Part shown: piece after piece, positions 47,893-55,095 of the stretch
Layout: the number at the start of each line of letters is the position of its first letter
Numbering within the stretch: the first letter of the stretch is position 1
Source: Roseibium polysiphoniae
GTDB lineage: Bacteria > Pseudomonadota > Alphaproteobacteria > Rhizobiales > Stappiaceae
NCBI RefSeq assembly: GCF_014842925.1
Contig: NZ_JACYXJ010000002.1
Location: forward strand, 1 to 64,000
Reading direction: 5' to 3'
Length of the DNA stretch: 64,000 nt
Program-made: the position numbers and the translations under genes
The notes under the pieces: model-generated
What the model was told of the DNA's origin: nothing
The model's input: only the letters and a program-made list of their open reading frames with translations
Databases searched by the model: none

Positions 47893-48282
47893 TTGGTCTG
47901 GTTGCTTTCGCTGGAACTTATTCACATTTGCCGTTGCGGTTGTATGGCTATGAAGGGCGGGAAGCGGAATTCGACGCGCCATGCATAAAAGGGACTAAAC
48001 TCTGAAACAAAATCCCTCCGGTAAACCCGGGGCGGTTCACCGCGCCCCCTGGGGCCTCATTACGCCCCGGTGGTGGATAGGGCCCTTATGCGTCTTTGAC
48101 GGAAATGCTTTGGCGAAGCCTTCGTTTTAGTTGTAACAAAACTGATGCACAATTATCGTTTGTATTAGAAATGTGATCATGTTCAAGGGACTAGGTAACT
48201 ACAATCTTGGGTCTTGTCAGTTCCACATACGCAAGCATGCCTTTTTTGTAATTACACCCATTTACTAGAAAGAGATTGCCAG
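47893..48282. other. Region without a firm gene, before the caspase module
   Basis: Besides the possible 38-codon frame ending at 48005, there are two adjacent GC-rich inverted repeats without U-tracts (about 48029-48049 and 48051-48067, GGGGC...GCCCC). After 48100 the sequence turns AT-rich and stays so through the accessory block. The promoter of the caspase module is expected in 48120-48270; no operator match to the phage repressor sites was seen here. Confidence 0.5.
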
Positions 48283-48687
48283 ATGGAAATCAAAATAGAA
48301 ATCTCAGGTGAAATTTCAGCGCAGCAAGGTGTAGATATAGCGGAACTGGAAGCGGATCTCAGGGCTGAGACACTGGATTTTACTAAACACATACAGACAG
48401 ACGAACCAGTAATTCGAAAGACGCTCGCCCCGGAAGGAGCTCAAAGTGAGTTTGAGCTCATCCAATTCTTGATTGAACTCGCCAAAGAACCAATGGCCAT
48501 TAAGGCCGCTCTCAATGCACTGATTTATGGCGTGAATGAAATAGCAAGCGCGAGAAGCAAGTCTTCTCAAGACGTTCCGGAGGCAGAAAAGTCGGTTCGG
48601 GTAAAAGTCCTACAAAAAGAGATTGCGCTTCCTGCATCCGTAGCTGTCATTAAGCAGTTTATCGAGGAACTCACCAAAGATGGTTAA
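48283..48687 (+). CDS. Small EACC1-like adaptor protein of the caspase module
   Basis: 134 aa from ATG 48283 with AAAGAGA upstream. Layout: N-terminal beta strand (MEIKIEISGE), acidic helix (DIAELEADLRAE), a long apolar helix (ELIQFLIELAKEPMAIKAALNALIYGVNEIA), then a strand-helix end (VRVKVLQKEIALPASVAVIKQFIEEL). This order recalls EACC1, the effector-associated constant component found beside caspase and other effectors in bacterial conflict systems. The match is by layout and context, not by a profile search. It overlaps the protease gene by 8 bp. Confidence 0.6.
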   Translation: MEIKIEISGEISAQQGVDIAELEADLRAETLDFTKHIQTDEPVIRKTLAPEGAQSEFELIQFLIELAKEPMAIKAALNALIYGVNEIASARSKSSQDVPEAEKSVRVKVLQKEIALPASVAVIKQFIEELTKDG

Positions 48688-49948
48688 CCTTGATCGCCGA
48701 ATGCTGGTAGTTGGCCATTGGGGGCCTGAAGGAACCACACCGAATAACTCTCGCGTTCGCGGCATTGTTAGTCGGCTCGAAAGAGTATTTGGCCCGAATG
48801 GAAATTATTCATTTCAGTCTATGGCAGGAGAACCAACCGGTCCGGACGTGTTATTGAATCCTGGAGCAGGAGACATAAGTCAAAAACTCGCTGACGAAGC
48901 AGACGGGGTTACCGACAATACTCTTTTGTTTCTTTATTACGTCGGACATGCAGTAGGTGACAGAGAGGATGATCTGCGTATAAGATTAAGATACCGCACC
49001 AGCGAAGGTTCTCCTCAGTATCTTTACTTAAGCACGCTCCTCAGCCAAGTAAGAGACAATCGATATCAAAAGCTTATACTTCTCCTTGACTGCTGCCACG
49101 CCGGAAGAACATTAAAATTATTTAAGGAATTTCCACAAAATTCCTTTGCCATGCTGGGAACAGGAAAAGGTTATGCGTATAATTGCGATTTCTCCGACTC
49201 TATTATTAGCACTCTCGAACGATCTCCCTCGAAGCGAGATCAACGTATAGATCGAATACGTAGGGGATTTACATACGAGCGGTTGTTTGAGGTTGCCCGA
49301 TCGCCGTTTATTACCTCTACGGAAGCGCGGCAAATTCCGCAAAGCTTCCCTGGTGGTCTAGAACATGAACTGCTAGCAAACGCACCTGTAAAAATACCTT
49401 CTGAATACAACGCTTTGGTACCTCGAAGAACGGTCTATGGTCGCGTATATGTCTGCTTAGAACTTTTGTCGGAGGAGCCGTGTCTATCTGCGGTTTTTGC
49501 TCAAACTCTTCACCGCAGAAGGGAGTTTTTGCTGGAAGGGGATGAAATAGATGGGCGATATATAAGTTCAGATCGCGCCAGACAGTACAAAGACTTCTTG
49601 ATTGAAAGTGGTCTTGCTGTAGAAAACTCTGCAAGGGTTGAAATTTCGAATCTAGGCCGTGAGGCGCTCAATGGTCGTTACAACGATATATTATTGGAGA
49701 CTATTTCAAGGTCTATACTACCTGATGCAATCACTTATGAAGTTCTAGACGACATCATTCATTCGCTGATCAACGACATGATACCTCCAACACCTGCGAT
49801 GATTTCTGAGCGATTACTTCACCGCGGGATGGCTTTAGAGCTAAAACCAAGCGTGCGAATTGCTCTGTCGCTACTACCGTCCACCGGAAGGTTTCTCAAA
49901 AGCTCTAGTGATGCGTTATTCCCTTCAGAACCAGAACTTGCCGGATAA
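48680..49948 (+). CDS. Caspase-like (C14) protease with C-terminal winged-helix-like region
   Basis: 422 aa. The caspase fold is clear: strand-loop MLVVGHWG, catalytic His90 in LFLYYVGHAVG and catalytic Cys139 in KLILLLDCCHAG. After about residue 240 come TVYGRVYVCLELLSEEP and YKDFLIESGLAVENSARVEISNLGREAL, a winged-helix-like segment, then helices to the end. Soluble, no signal peptide. Translation is coupled to the small EACC1-like gene. AT-richer than phage structural genes. Likely an abortive-infection type effector, inferred from family and context. Confidence 0.8.
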   Translation: MVNLDRRMLVVGHWGPEGTTPNNSRVRGIVSRLERVFGPNGNYSFQSMAGEPTGPDVLLNPGAGDISQKLADEADGVTDNTLLFLYYVGHAVGDREDDLRIRLRYRTSEGSPQYLYLSTLLSQVRDNRYQKLILLLDCCHAGRTLKLFKEFPQNSFAMLGTGKGYAYNCDFSDSIISTLERSPSKRDQRIDRIRRGFTYERLFEVARSPFITSTEARQIPQSFPGGLEHELLANAPVKIPSEYNALVPRRTVYGRVYVCLELLSEEPCLSAVFAQTLHRRREFLLEGDEIDGRYISSDRARQYKDFLIESGLAVENSARVEISNLGREALNGRYNDILLETISRSILPDAITYEVLDDIIHSLINDMIPPTPAMISERLLHRGMALELKPSVRIALSLLPSTGRFLKSSSDALFPSEPELAG

Positions 49949-50454
49949 ATTCCGGAAACTGAATCTACCAATCAAAATAAATCGTTGAGGTAACCTTCGG
50001 CCCCGTCATGAGAATGTGACGCCAGCAGCAACCGCACTTCATTGAACAAAAGATCCACTCTAAGACCTGCGTCTCGGATATCGATCAGGTTGACTGCCTG
50101 TTCATCCTTCATCCACTAATCCCCTCGTTTATTTACGCAGTTTACGAACTTTCGGCGCTACGCGAAGGACCGCGTTTTCCACCCAGTGGACCTTGGCGGT
50201 GACTGAGACAACGCAGGCGCGGCCAATGGCCGATATGACAAACCGCAACGCAGCGTACATCTTGGCCGATGAACGGTTGCTTCGGGCCGGAAGTGCCGGT
50301 GCGCGAAGATTTGTCGATAGTCTGGAACGGGCGGAAAGCGGAATTTTTCTGCGGCATAGCAGAACGGATGTAGTGCGGAGAAAGTTCCCGTCAGATGTCA
50401 ATGAGACTTCCGCAAGCCCACGCGGTGGTTGGCGAACCGTTCTACGCCAAAAAA
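49949..50454. other. Gap between the two accessory modules
   Basis: It holds a likely 46-codon gene on the minus strand (listed separately). The rest (about 50113-50454) is open on both strands (50193-50495 plus and 50129-50476 minus) without a convincing family, ribosome binding site or codon pattern, so I call neither. GC content returns to the level of the phage here. Confidence 0.4.
49972..50112 (-). CDS. Possible 46-residue protein
   Basis: ATG 50112 follows GAGGGG. The product is MKDEQAVNLIDIRDAGLRVD... ending GAEGYLNDLF, an amphipathic helix pattern with acidic bias. It is convergent with the caspase gene and downstream, on the same strand, of the TIR/two-TM pair. Too short to place in a family. 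Confidence 0.4.
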   Translation of the reverse strand: MKDEQAVNLIDIRDAGLRVDLLFNEVRLLLASHSHDGAEGYLNDLF

Positions 50455-50928
50455 CTAAATCAGGGAACCAATACACTGCAAAGGGATTTGGATAAGAACC
50501 TGTGCAACGTGTAGAAGCCCAAAAACTATCGGAACGAGCACCTCCGTCTTGTGAAATGGTGTGTGTTTCTTCCCATCTCCATCAACGTCAAGAATAGCCC
50601 ATTCATCCTTGTATGGGCTTACGGGCAAGCGCTCTTCGAGCGCGGTGATAACTCGGAACTTCGCAGCATTGAGTGACTTATAGCTCACCACCGCGCGCAC
50701 CCATAGAAAGCAAATGGCGATCCCTGCGGCCGAAACGGCAAAGGTACCCCAATACCCAGACTTCGACAGGTAAGCAGCCCCCCCAACAATCGCCGTATTG
50801 ACGGTAAGATAGAAAGAATTGGCAGATTGACGCCGTTGGCTAACCCGGTCCGCCATCTCCACGAGCATTTTATAGATCTCGAGGACGCCCTGGTCTTGAG
50901 AGGATTGCTCCGGTTCGCCTGGCGACAC
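50455..50928 (-). CDS. Two-TM membrane protein coupled to the TIR gene
   Basis: 157 aa from GTG 50928, two bases after the TIR stop with AGGAGA inside the TIR 3' end; an ATG at 50985 would overlap TIR by 55 bp and is less likely. An N-terminal helix (LEIYKMLVEMADRVSQRRQS) is followed by two TM segments (FYLTVNTAIVGGAAYL and GTFAVSAAGIAICFLWVRAVV), then a cytosolic YKSLNAAKFRVITALEERLPVSPYKDEW block and a late hydrophobic end. The pattern is that of SLATT- or RipA-like two-TM proteins found with nucleotide-signalling defence genes. A pore-forming effector is inferred. Confidence 0.65.
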   Translation of the reverse strand: MSPGEPEQSSQDQGVLEIYKMLVEMADRVSQRRQSANSFYLTVNTAIVGGAAYLSKSGYWGTFAVSAAGIAICFLWVRAVVSYKSLNAAKFRVITALEERLPVSPYKDEWAILDVDGDGKKHTPFHKTEVLVPIVFGLLHVAQVLIQIPLQCIGSLI

Positions 50929-50930
50929 GA

Positions 50931-51350
50931 CTATCTCCTGTTGCCGAGCCGCCAGACGGCGTTGATGATTGACAGCTTGTTCCACCCTGTGGATTCATCA
51001 GCCGCATCTGCGACCACCGAGGACGTGCGTTGCTGCGCCCACGGATCCACAGCAACGATCGGCCTACCATATAGTTGCGCCCCGTCGATCTCCTTTTGAA
51101 TCCATTTGCTGTGGTTTACATACATGCCGGTGGGGATCACAAGAACATGGCTATTTGCGATCCTTTGGTAGATTGCCTGTTGGAGAATGGCGTCGTTCGG
51201 GGCGAAGTGGATTGGATCGTCCCGCGGCACTGAAGTGTTGAAGAAATGTATGCGCTGATTGTCGATATACCAAGCCTCTTCAAAGATCCACTCAGCGAGC
51301 CGCTCGTAATGGTCGGAATATGACCAAGAATGACTGACAAATACGTGCAT
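50931..51350 (-). CDS. TIR-like protein (ThsB/DUF1863 type)
   Basis: 139 aa. It opens MHVFVSHSWSYSDHYERLAEW, then DAILQQAIYQRIANSHVLVIPTGMYVNHSKWIQKEIDGA and GRPIVAVDPWAQQRTSSVVADAADESTGWN, the MTH538/DUF1863 TIR-like fold of Thoeris ThsB. Such proteins use NAD+ to make a cyclic ADP-ribose signal after phage detection. It is translationally coupled to a two-TM protein instead of the usual ThsA. Function as a defence sensor is inferred. Confidence 0.82.
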   Translation of the reverse strand: MHVFVSHSWSYSDHYERLAEWIFEEAWYIDNQRIHFFNTSVPRDDPIHFAPNDAILQQAIYQRIANSHVLVIPTGMYVNHSKWIQKEIDGAQLYGRPIVAVDPWAQQRTSSVVADAADESTGWNKLSIINAVWRLGNRR

Positions 51351-51649
51351 GCCCGTTTCACCTGTCTAGGATAGTTTTAGCAGCTTCACCCTGACATTGG
51401 CCATGGCGAGCAGGCGATGGGAACAGGTGACCATAGAGCACTATGATCATCTGGATCGAGGAATAGCCCACGAGAATCATCAACTCCTTGATCAAGAAAA
51501 CCTCCTGATGTTAGAGCTGCACGAGCAATCGTACAAGTAGTGATCCTCCGTCACTACAATTTGACACAAGGTATAGGCTCAGGGCAGCCATGTATTGCGG
51601 AATGAACCAAGGGCAGCAATGGGCGCGAAAGCGCGCTTTTTCCGGAGCC
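51351..51649. other. Spacer upstream of the TIR gene
   Basis: It must contain the promoter of the TIR pair on the minus strand. On the plus strand it has a 45-codon frame (51403-51540, MASRRWEQVTIEHYDHLDRG...) with no clear ribosome binding site, followed by a terminator at 51622-51641 that would suit it. Confidence 0.45.
51622..51641 (+). terminator. Plus-strand terminator in the accessory block
   Basis: A 5-bp GC stem (GCGCG, loop AAAG, CGCGC) is followed by five Ts. It shows that a plus-strand transcript ends here, although the only plus-strand frame nearby is the 45-codon one. Confidence 0.6.
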
Positions 51650-51847
51650 TTATATCCTTCTTCTCCGCATCACCCTTCCAAGTGCATCCTGCTCCCCATT
51701 CAGCGCCAGCAATTCCCGCTCCAGCTTGATGAAAAAAGCCAAGTACTCTTCGCCAAACCTCAGAACCAAGTCAGCCGCGACATCCAAGCCCGCTTCCAAG
51801 CGGGCCTGTCTTTCGGTTTGAAACGGATGGCGGTCGGGTTTGCCCAT
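51650..51847 (-). CDS. Small charged phage protein
   Basis: 65 aa from ATG 51847; a TTG at 51886 overlapping the previous gene is another option. Helical: FQTERQARLEAGLDVAADLVLRFGEEYLAFFIKLERELLALNGE, Arg-rich end. Last gene of the minus-strand early operon after the GapR-like gene. Not recognised. Confidence 0.5.
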   Translation of the reverse strand: MGKPDRHPFQTERQARLEAGLDVAADLVLRFGEEYLAFFIKLERELLALNGEQDALGRVMRRRRI

Positions 51848-51864
51848 TGTCTCGGTTTTAAGCG

Positions 51865-52302
51865 CTAGCGCTTTGGATCGGGCCAAGAGTTGGCGAGGTG
51901 CTTTGAGGCTTCCAGAATGAGGGCGATCAGGCCGTGGCGGGCGACAAGTTGCGCTGCGCGTTCCTGGGCGTCCCTGTGCGCGGCCAGCCAGTCGTTCGGG
52001 TCGGGGTGGGGAATGGTCAGCGCGGACATATAGGCGTGTAACCAGTAGGTGACGGCGGTCTTGCCATTTGGCGGACGCGTTGCGGTGAGCAAAGCGTGGG
52101 CGTTGAGGGCTTCGGCAAGCATTTTCGCCGCCGCCACCGGGTCTTCCACGTCTTCATTGACCGTGCATATGCGATGGCTCAGAAACCGGATCGAGCCGGT
52201 TCGGCAGGCGACCTTGGACGCCATCTTGAACACCACAGTGCCTTCGGCCCGATAGGGGCTGCAGGTGGCGCGGTCCAATGTGGGGGCTGACAGGCCTTGC
52301 AT
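51865..52302 (-). CDS. Phage early protein of unknown function
   Basis: 145 aa from ATG 52302 with GGGAGAA upstream; the frame is open further but unsupported. Features: CRTGSIRFLSHRIC segment, then a helical C-terminal half (DWLAAHRDAQERAAQLVARHGLIALILEASKHLAN). It lies 64 bp downstream of the GapR-like gene on the same strand. No family recognised. Confidence 0.6.
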   Translation of the reverse strand: MQGLSAPTLDRATCSPYRAEGTVVFKMASKVACRTGSIRFLSHRICTVNEDVEDPVAAAKMLAEALNAHALLTATRPPNGKTAVTYWLHAYMSALTIPHPDPNDWLAAHRDAQERAAQLVARHGLIALILEASKHLANSWPDPKR

Positions 52303-52366
52303 GTCACTTCTCCCTTGAATGAGAAAAAGCGGCGACCAGCGCACCGGCCGCCAGTTGGTGGGAGGA

Positions 52367-53002
52367 TCAGGCGGCTTGCTCGCTTTTGAGACCGCTCTTG
52401 GTGTCCGGATCTGCTTCGGCGTCTGCCTTGCCACTGGCTTTGTCGCCGGTGGCGGCCATGAGGGCGGTCTGCATGTTCCAGGCGTTCGCCCATTTCGTGT
52501 GGCGCGGGTCTTTCTTGGTGTAGGGATTGCCCGTCAGCGGCTGGCCTTCGCTTGCCGCCTGAATGCCCATGTCTTCGGCTTCGGTCTTGTCGCCGTGCAA
52601 GCCCAAAACGCCTTCATAGAGGTCGATTTGCGCTTCCTTGGCGTCTAAGTCTTCCTTGGACATTTTCTTGCGCTTCAGCACATCGCGCATGGCGTCGACA
52701 TCAAAGCCCCAGCCTTTTGCCGCCTTGAAGATTTCCGTGATGTCGGCAGACACCTGTGCCTTTTCTTCTTCCAGCCGTTCGATCTCGGAAAAAAAGCCTT
52801 TCAGGGTTTCCGAGGCCAGAGTTGCGGAGTTGGAGGCGGGAGCTGCTTTGGTGGATTTGGTAGCTGGTGTTGCCTTGGTGGCTGTTTTTGCTGATGTCTT
52901 TGCGGGTGCTTTGGTCTTTGCCGGGCTTTTCGCAGGCGTTTTGCTGCTTTCGGCTTTTGTTGTTTGGCTTTCGGTATCTGGGGTTTGGTTCTCATTGCGC
53001 AT
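52367..53002 (-). CDS. GapR/DUF2312-type DNA-binding protein with H1-like tail and Rmf-like end
   Basis: 211 aa from ATG 53002 (GGGGAAG upstream). Three parts: a Lys/Ala/Pro/Thr-rich N-terminus of about 55 residues like histone H1 or AlgP tails; a GapR (DUF2312) helix bundle, LKGFFSEIERLEEEKAQVSADITEIFKAAKGWGFDVDAMRDVLKRKKM; and a C-terminal piece EGQPLTGNPYTKKDPRHTKWANAWN resembling the ribosome modulation factor fold. GapR binds overtwisted DNA. One of the repressor operators sits in its promoter (53064-53081), so it is probably an early phage gene. Confidence 0.82.
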   Translation of the reverse strand: MRNENQTPDTESQTTKAESSKTPAKSPAKTKAPAKTSAKTATKATPATKSTKAAPASNSATLASETLKGFFSEIERLEEEKAQVSADITEIFKAAKGWGFDVDAMRDVLKRKKMSKEDLDAKEAQIDLYEGVLGLHGDKTEAEDMGIQAASEGQPLTGNPYTKKDPRHTKWANAWNMQTALMAATGDKASGKADAEADPDTKSGLKSEQAA

Positions 53003-53063
53003 GTGGCTTCCCCTGGCTGGCAGGGCTGGCCCTGCTGTGGATAAATCATTAATTGGTATGATT

Positions 53064-53081
53064 ATCACCTTTAAAGGTGAT
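53064..53081. promoter_or_regulatory. Repressor operator O1 (GapR-like gene promoter)
   Basis: Perfect 18-bp palindrome ATCACCTTTAAAGGTGAT, 62 bp upstream of the GapR-like start. The same motif occurs three more times around the repressor gene. Confidence 0.82.
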
Positions 53082-53238
53082 TTGTGACCATAAATATGAT
53101 TTACCGGGATTGTCCAGTGGCAAATGCCGGTGGCTGAGAATTTCGCCTTAAAGTTTCAATCTTTGGAATTTGATGCTTTTATGCAATTCATGATTGTTGA
53201 AATTGACAATGTGTCTTTAAAGATCTGGGGGGATCGGA

Positions 53239-53400
53239 ATGGGCGGGAGCCGAAACACGGCCAAGGACAGGCTGATCTTGCTGATCAGCCGGATGGACGA
53301 AGAGCAGGCGAAACGGCTTCTCGAGGGCATGGACATTAAAATGGTGACCAGACCGGACCGTCCGGCCGCGCCTATCGCTTCAAAAGGCCAGAGGCCTTGA
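53239..53400 (+). CDS. Small phage protein overlapping the repressor 3' end
   Basis: 53 aa from ATG 53239 (GGGGGGA upstream). Sequence includes RLILLISRMDEEQAKRLLEGMDI, which resembles the LIEKMTDEQAEAELERF end of the repressor on the opposite strand. Its last 29 bp are antisense to that gene. It may be an antirepressor or dimerisation competitor; this is inference. Confidence 0.5.
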   Translation: MGGSRNTAKDRLILLISRMDEEQAKRLLEGMDIKMVTRPDRPAAPIASKGQRP

Positions 53401-53713
53401 AGCGCTCCAGCTCTGCTTCGGCCTGTTCGTCGGTCATTTTCTCGATCAGCTCGTAAAGCCGGGTCTTGCTTTCGGAAAAGGGATTGTCACTGTCGAGAAT
53501 GGCCGCGTTTGGAATTTCCAGAATCTTGCAGATCCGTTCCAGCGTTTCCCAGCGCAGGGTGTGGGTTTCGCCGCGCATGAATTTGCTGAGCGTGTTGACG
53601 CTGAGATTGGCCGCCTTGCAGACCTGACTTGAATTTGTGCCCTTGTAAGCGATCAGGGCGCGCAAGTTCTTTCGGCGACGGTTCCAAAGGTCTGCATTGT
53701 CCTCGTCACTCAT
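53372..53713 (-). CDS. Phage repressor, XRE-family
   Basis: 113 aa, ATG 53713 with GGGAGGA upstream. The helix-turn-helix is NSSQVCKAANLSVNTLSKFMRGETHTLRWETLERICKIL (about residues 27-65); the C-terminal helix (SKTRLYELIEKMTDEQAEAELERF) likely dimerises. There is no peptidase domain of the LexA/CI type, so induction must not rely on RecA self-cleavage. It is divergent from a Cro-like gene, with three operators in the 136-bp gap. This is the lysogeny switch. Confidence 0.82.
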   Translation of the reverse strand: MSDEDNADLWNRRRKNLRALIAYKGTNSSQVCKAANLSVNTLSKFMRGETHTLRWETLERICKILEIPNAAILDSDNPFSESKTRLYELIEKMTDEQAEAELERFKASGLLKR

Positions 53714-53747
53714 GTTCAGATCCTCCCGTTACTAATTTACGCTGATT

Positions 53748-53765
53748 TTCACCTTTTTAGGTGAA
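53748..53765. promoter_or_regulatory. Repressor operator O2
   Basis: 18-bp near-palindrome TTCACCTTTTTAGGTGAA, 35 bp upstream of the repressor start. It shares the CACCTTT..AGGTGA core with O1, O3 and O4. Confidence 0.8.
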
Positions 53766-53811
53766 GTTGTGAATATCTCAAAAAACATTTCCTAAGAACT
53801 AAGATTTAAAA

Positions 53812-53829
53812 ATAACCTTTAAAGGTGAT
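53812..53829. promoter_or_regulatory. Repressor operator O3
   Basis: ATAACCTTTAAAGGTGAT, differing from O1 in one base. It is 1 bp from O4 (centres 19 bp apart), suitable for side-by-side dimers. Confidence 0.8.
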
Positions 53830-53830
53830 T

Positions 53831-53848
53831 ATCATCTTTGGAGGTGAT
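53831..53848. promoter_or_regulatory. Repressor operator O4, overlapping the ribosome binding site of the Cro-like gene
   Basis: ATCATCTTTGGAGGTGAT, with three differences from O1 that create the GGAGG used as ribosome binding site of the downstream GTG start (53850). One short site serves as operator and as Shine-Dalgarno. Confidence 0.75.
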
Positions 53849-53849
53849 T

Positions 53850-54128
53850 GTGGTCCCTAAATTGGATGTTCCCGATCCTGGCGAATTTCGCCAGTGGATC
53901 CGCCTTACAATGCAGGTTCTGGAGATCAACGCCTACCGCTGGTCGGTGCAGGCACAGGTGTCTCCCAATCTGGTTTCCAAGTTTCTGAGCGGCGAACAAA
54001 ACGACCTGCGGCTGGCAACTGCGAGCGGGCTCGTGCGCGAAGCGGTGCGCCTTGCGGCGGTTGCCGATGTCGCTCTGCCGGGTTTTCACCCAGTGGCAAG
54101 GCAGGATGGGGGGCGGTGCGATGTCTGA
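53850..54128 (+). CDS. Cro-like DNA-binding protein
   Basis: 92 aa, GTG 53850 with GGAGG five bases upstream; earlier TTG/GTG codons in frame are inside operator O4. The middle NAYRWSVQAQVSPNLVSKFLSGEQNDLRLATASGL has a helix-turn-helix pattern. First gene of the rightward replication operon, overlapping the next gene by 8 bp. Functional counterpart of Cro or CII by position. Confidence 0.65.
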   Translation: MVPKLDVPDPGEFRQWIRLTMQVLEINAYRWSVQAQVSPNLVSKFLSGEQNDLRLATASGLVREAVRLAAVADVALPGFHPVARQDGGRCDV

Positions 54129-55095
54129 CTTGAAACGGCGGCCGCGCATGTCGATCATTCCCGCCGAAGCCGTCAATGATCCGAATGTGTCGCCGGTGGC
54201 GCTGAAGGTGCTGGCCGCGCTTGGGCGGCACACGGACCGGGCGGGCTTCTGCTTTCGGTCCTTGCGCAAATTGGCCGATGAACTGGCGTTGGCGCGCTGC
54301 ACCGTTCAGCGTGCTGTTGCCAGCCTGATCGAGGCCGGGTGGTTGATCCGGTTTCGCAATCACCGCAAGGACGGCGGCGATTGTTCATCCACTTTCCGGG
54401 TGCTGCTGCGACAGCGCAAGCGGGACCGGAATGGCACCTTTCGCACCGAGGATGACGGGCAACCGCCGCAACGGCCACATTACGCGCCAGCTGAGCCGGA
54501 CGTGGACAGTGCGACCGATCCAGACAGCGACGCTGAAACCAACGGTGGTACCGACGCTGACACTGACGCTGTTGCAGGGATTTTGGAGCAGGATGCGCCG
54601 CCTGAAGAGGATGCGATTGCGCAGCCGGGGCGGCTGCGGACGGGAAGCCCCCATAAGAACGACCCAATAAAAACGAAATCTGGAAATGAGCCTGGCGAGG
54701 TGCGCCTGCCAAAGCGGCAACGTCAGGAGGCGGCATATGTGCGGGAGGTCAAGCGGCGGCTCTCCAGCCTGGGCTGGGTGGTGACGCCGGGATGGTTCCG
54801 CCAAGGGGACGCGCCGATCCGGGCGTGGTTTGCGGGCGGCTGCGACATCGATCGGGACGTGATGCCGCCGATCCTCAACGTGCTTTTGAACGGCGGCGGG
54901 CGGCCGTCCAGCCTGTCCTATTTCACCAAGGCCGTGTTCCGGGCAAAAAACGCGCGTGTAGCGATCGAAAACCTGTCGCCGGATGATCCGCTGTTCCGCA
55001 ACTCCCGTGCGGACAAGGACCGGGCAGAACGCAGGGCCTATTTTGCCGATTTCGAGGCGGTTGCGGCTGAAATCAGCAGCGGGGCCTTGTCATGA
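54121..55095 (+). CDS. Phage replication initiator-like protein (wHTH)
   Basis: 324 aa from ATG 54121 (GGGGGGCGG upstream). N-terminal winged helix (VSPVALKVLAALGRHTDRAGFCFRSLRKLADELALARCTVQRAVASLIEAGWLIRFR), an acidic linker (ATDPDSDAETNGGTDADTDA), then a C-terminal domain. This is the architecture of lambda O-like initiators in alphaproteobacterial phages. Overlaps the Cro-like gene by 8 bp and the next gene by 4 bp. Confidence 0.72.
   Translation: MSDLKRRPRMSIIPAEAVNDPNVSPVALKVLAALGRHTDRAGFCFRSLRKLADELALARCTVQRAVASLIEAGWLIRFRNHRKDGGDCSSTFRVLLRQRKRDRNGTFRTEDDGQPPQRPHYAPAEPDVDSATDPDSDAETNGGTDADTDAVAGILEQDAPPEEDAIAQPGRLRTGSPHKNDPIKTKSGNEPGEVRLPKRQRQEAAYVREVKRRLSSLGWVVTPGWFRQGDAPIRAWFAGGCDIDRDVMPPILNVLLNGGGRPSSLSYFTKAVFRAKNARVAIENLSPDDPLFRNSRADKDRAERRAYFADFEAVAAEISSGALS

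Noticed and set aside
47742..48005. 87-codon plus-strand frame overlapping the gene after the integrase
   Set aside because: Mostly a shadow; only its last 38 codons (from GTG 47889) could be a real coupled mini-gene, without further support.
50129..50495. Overlapping open frames on both strands between the accessory modules
   Set aside because: Neither has a convincing start, family or partner; left as an uncalled region.
48283..51350. Firm assignment as type IV Thoeris
   Set aside because: Caspase and TIR genes are convergent, not in one operon, and each has its own partner; sequence alone does not prove joint action.
51590..51868. 92-codon plus-strand frame
   Set aside because: Contains a terminator hairpin near its start and is antisense to the better-supported small phage gene.
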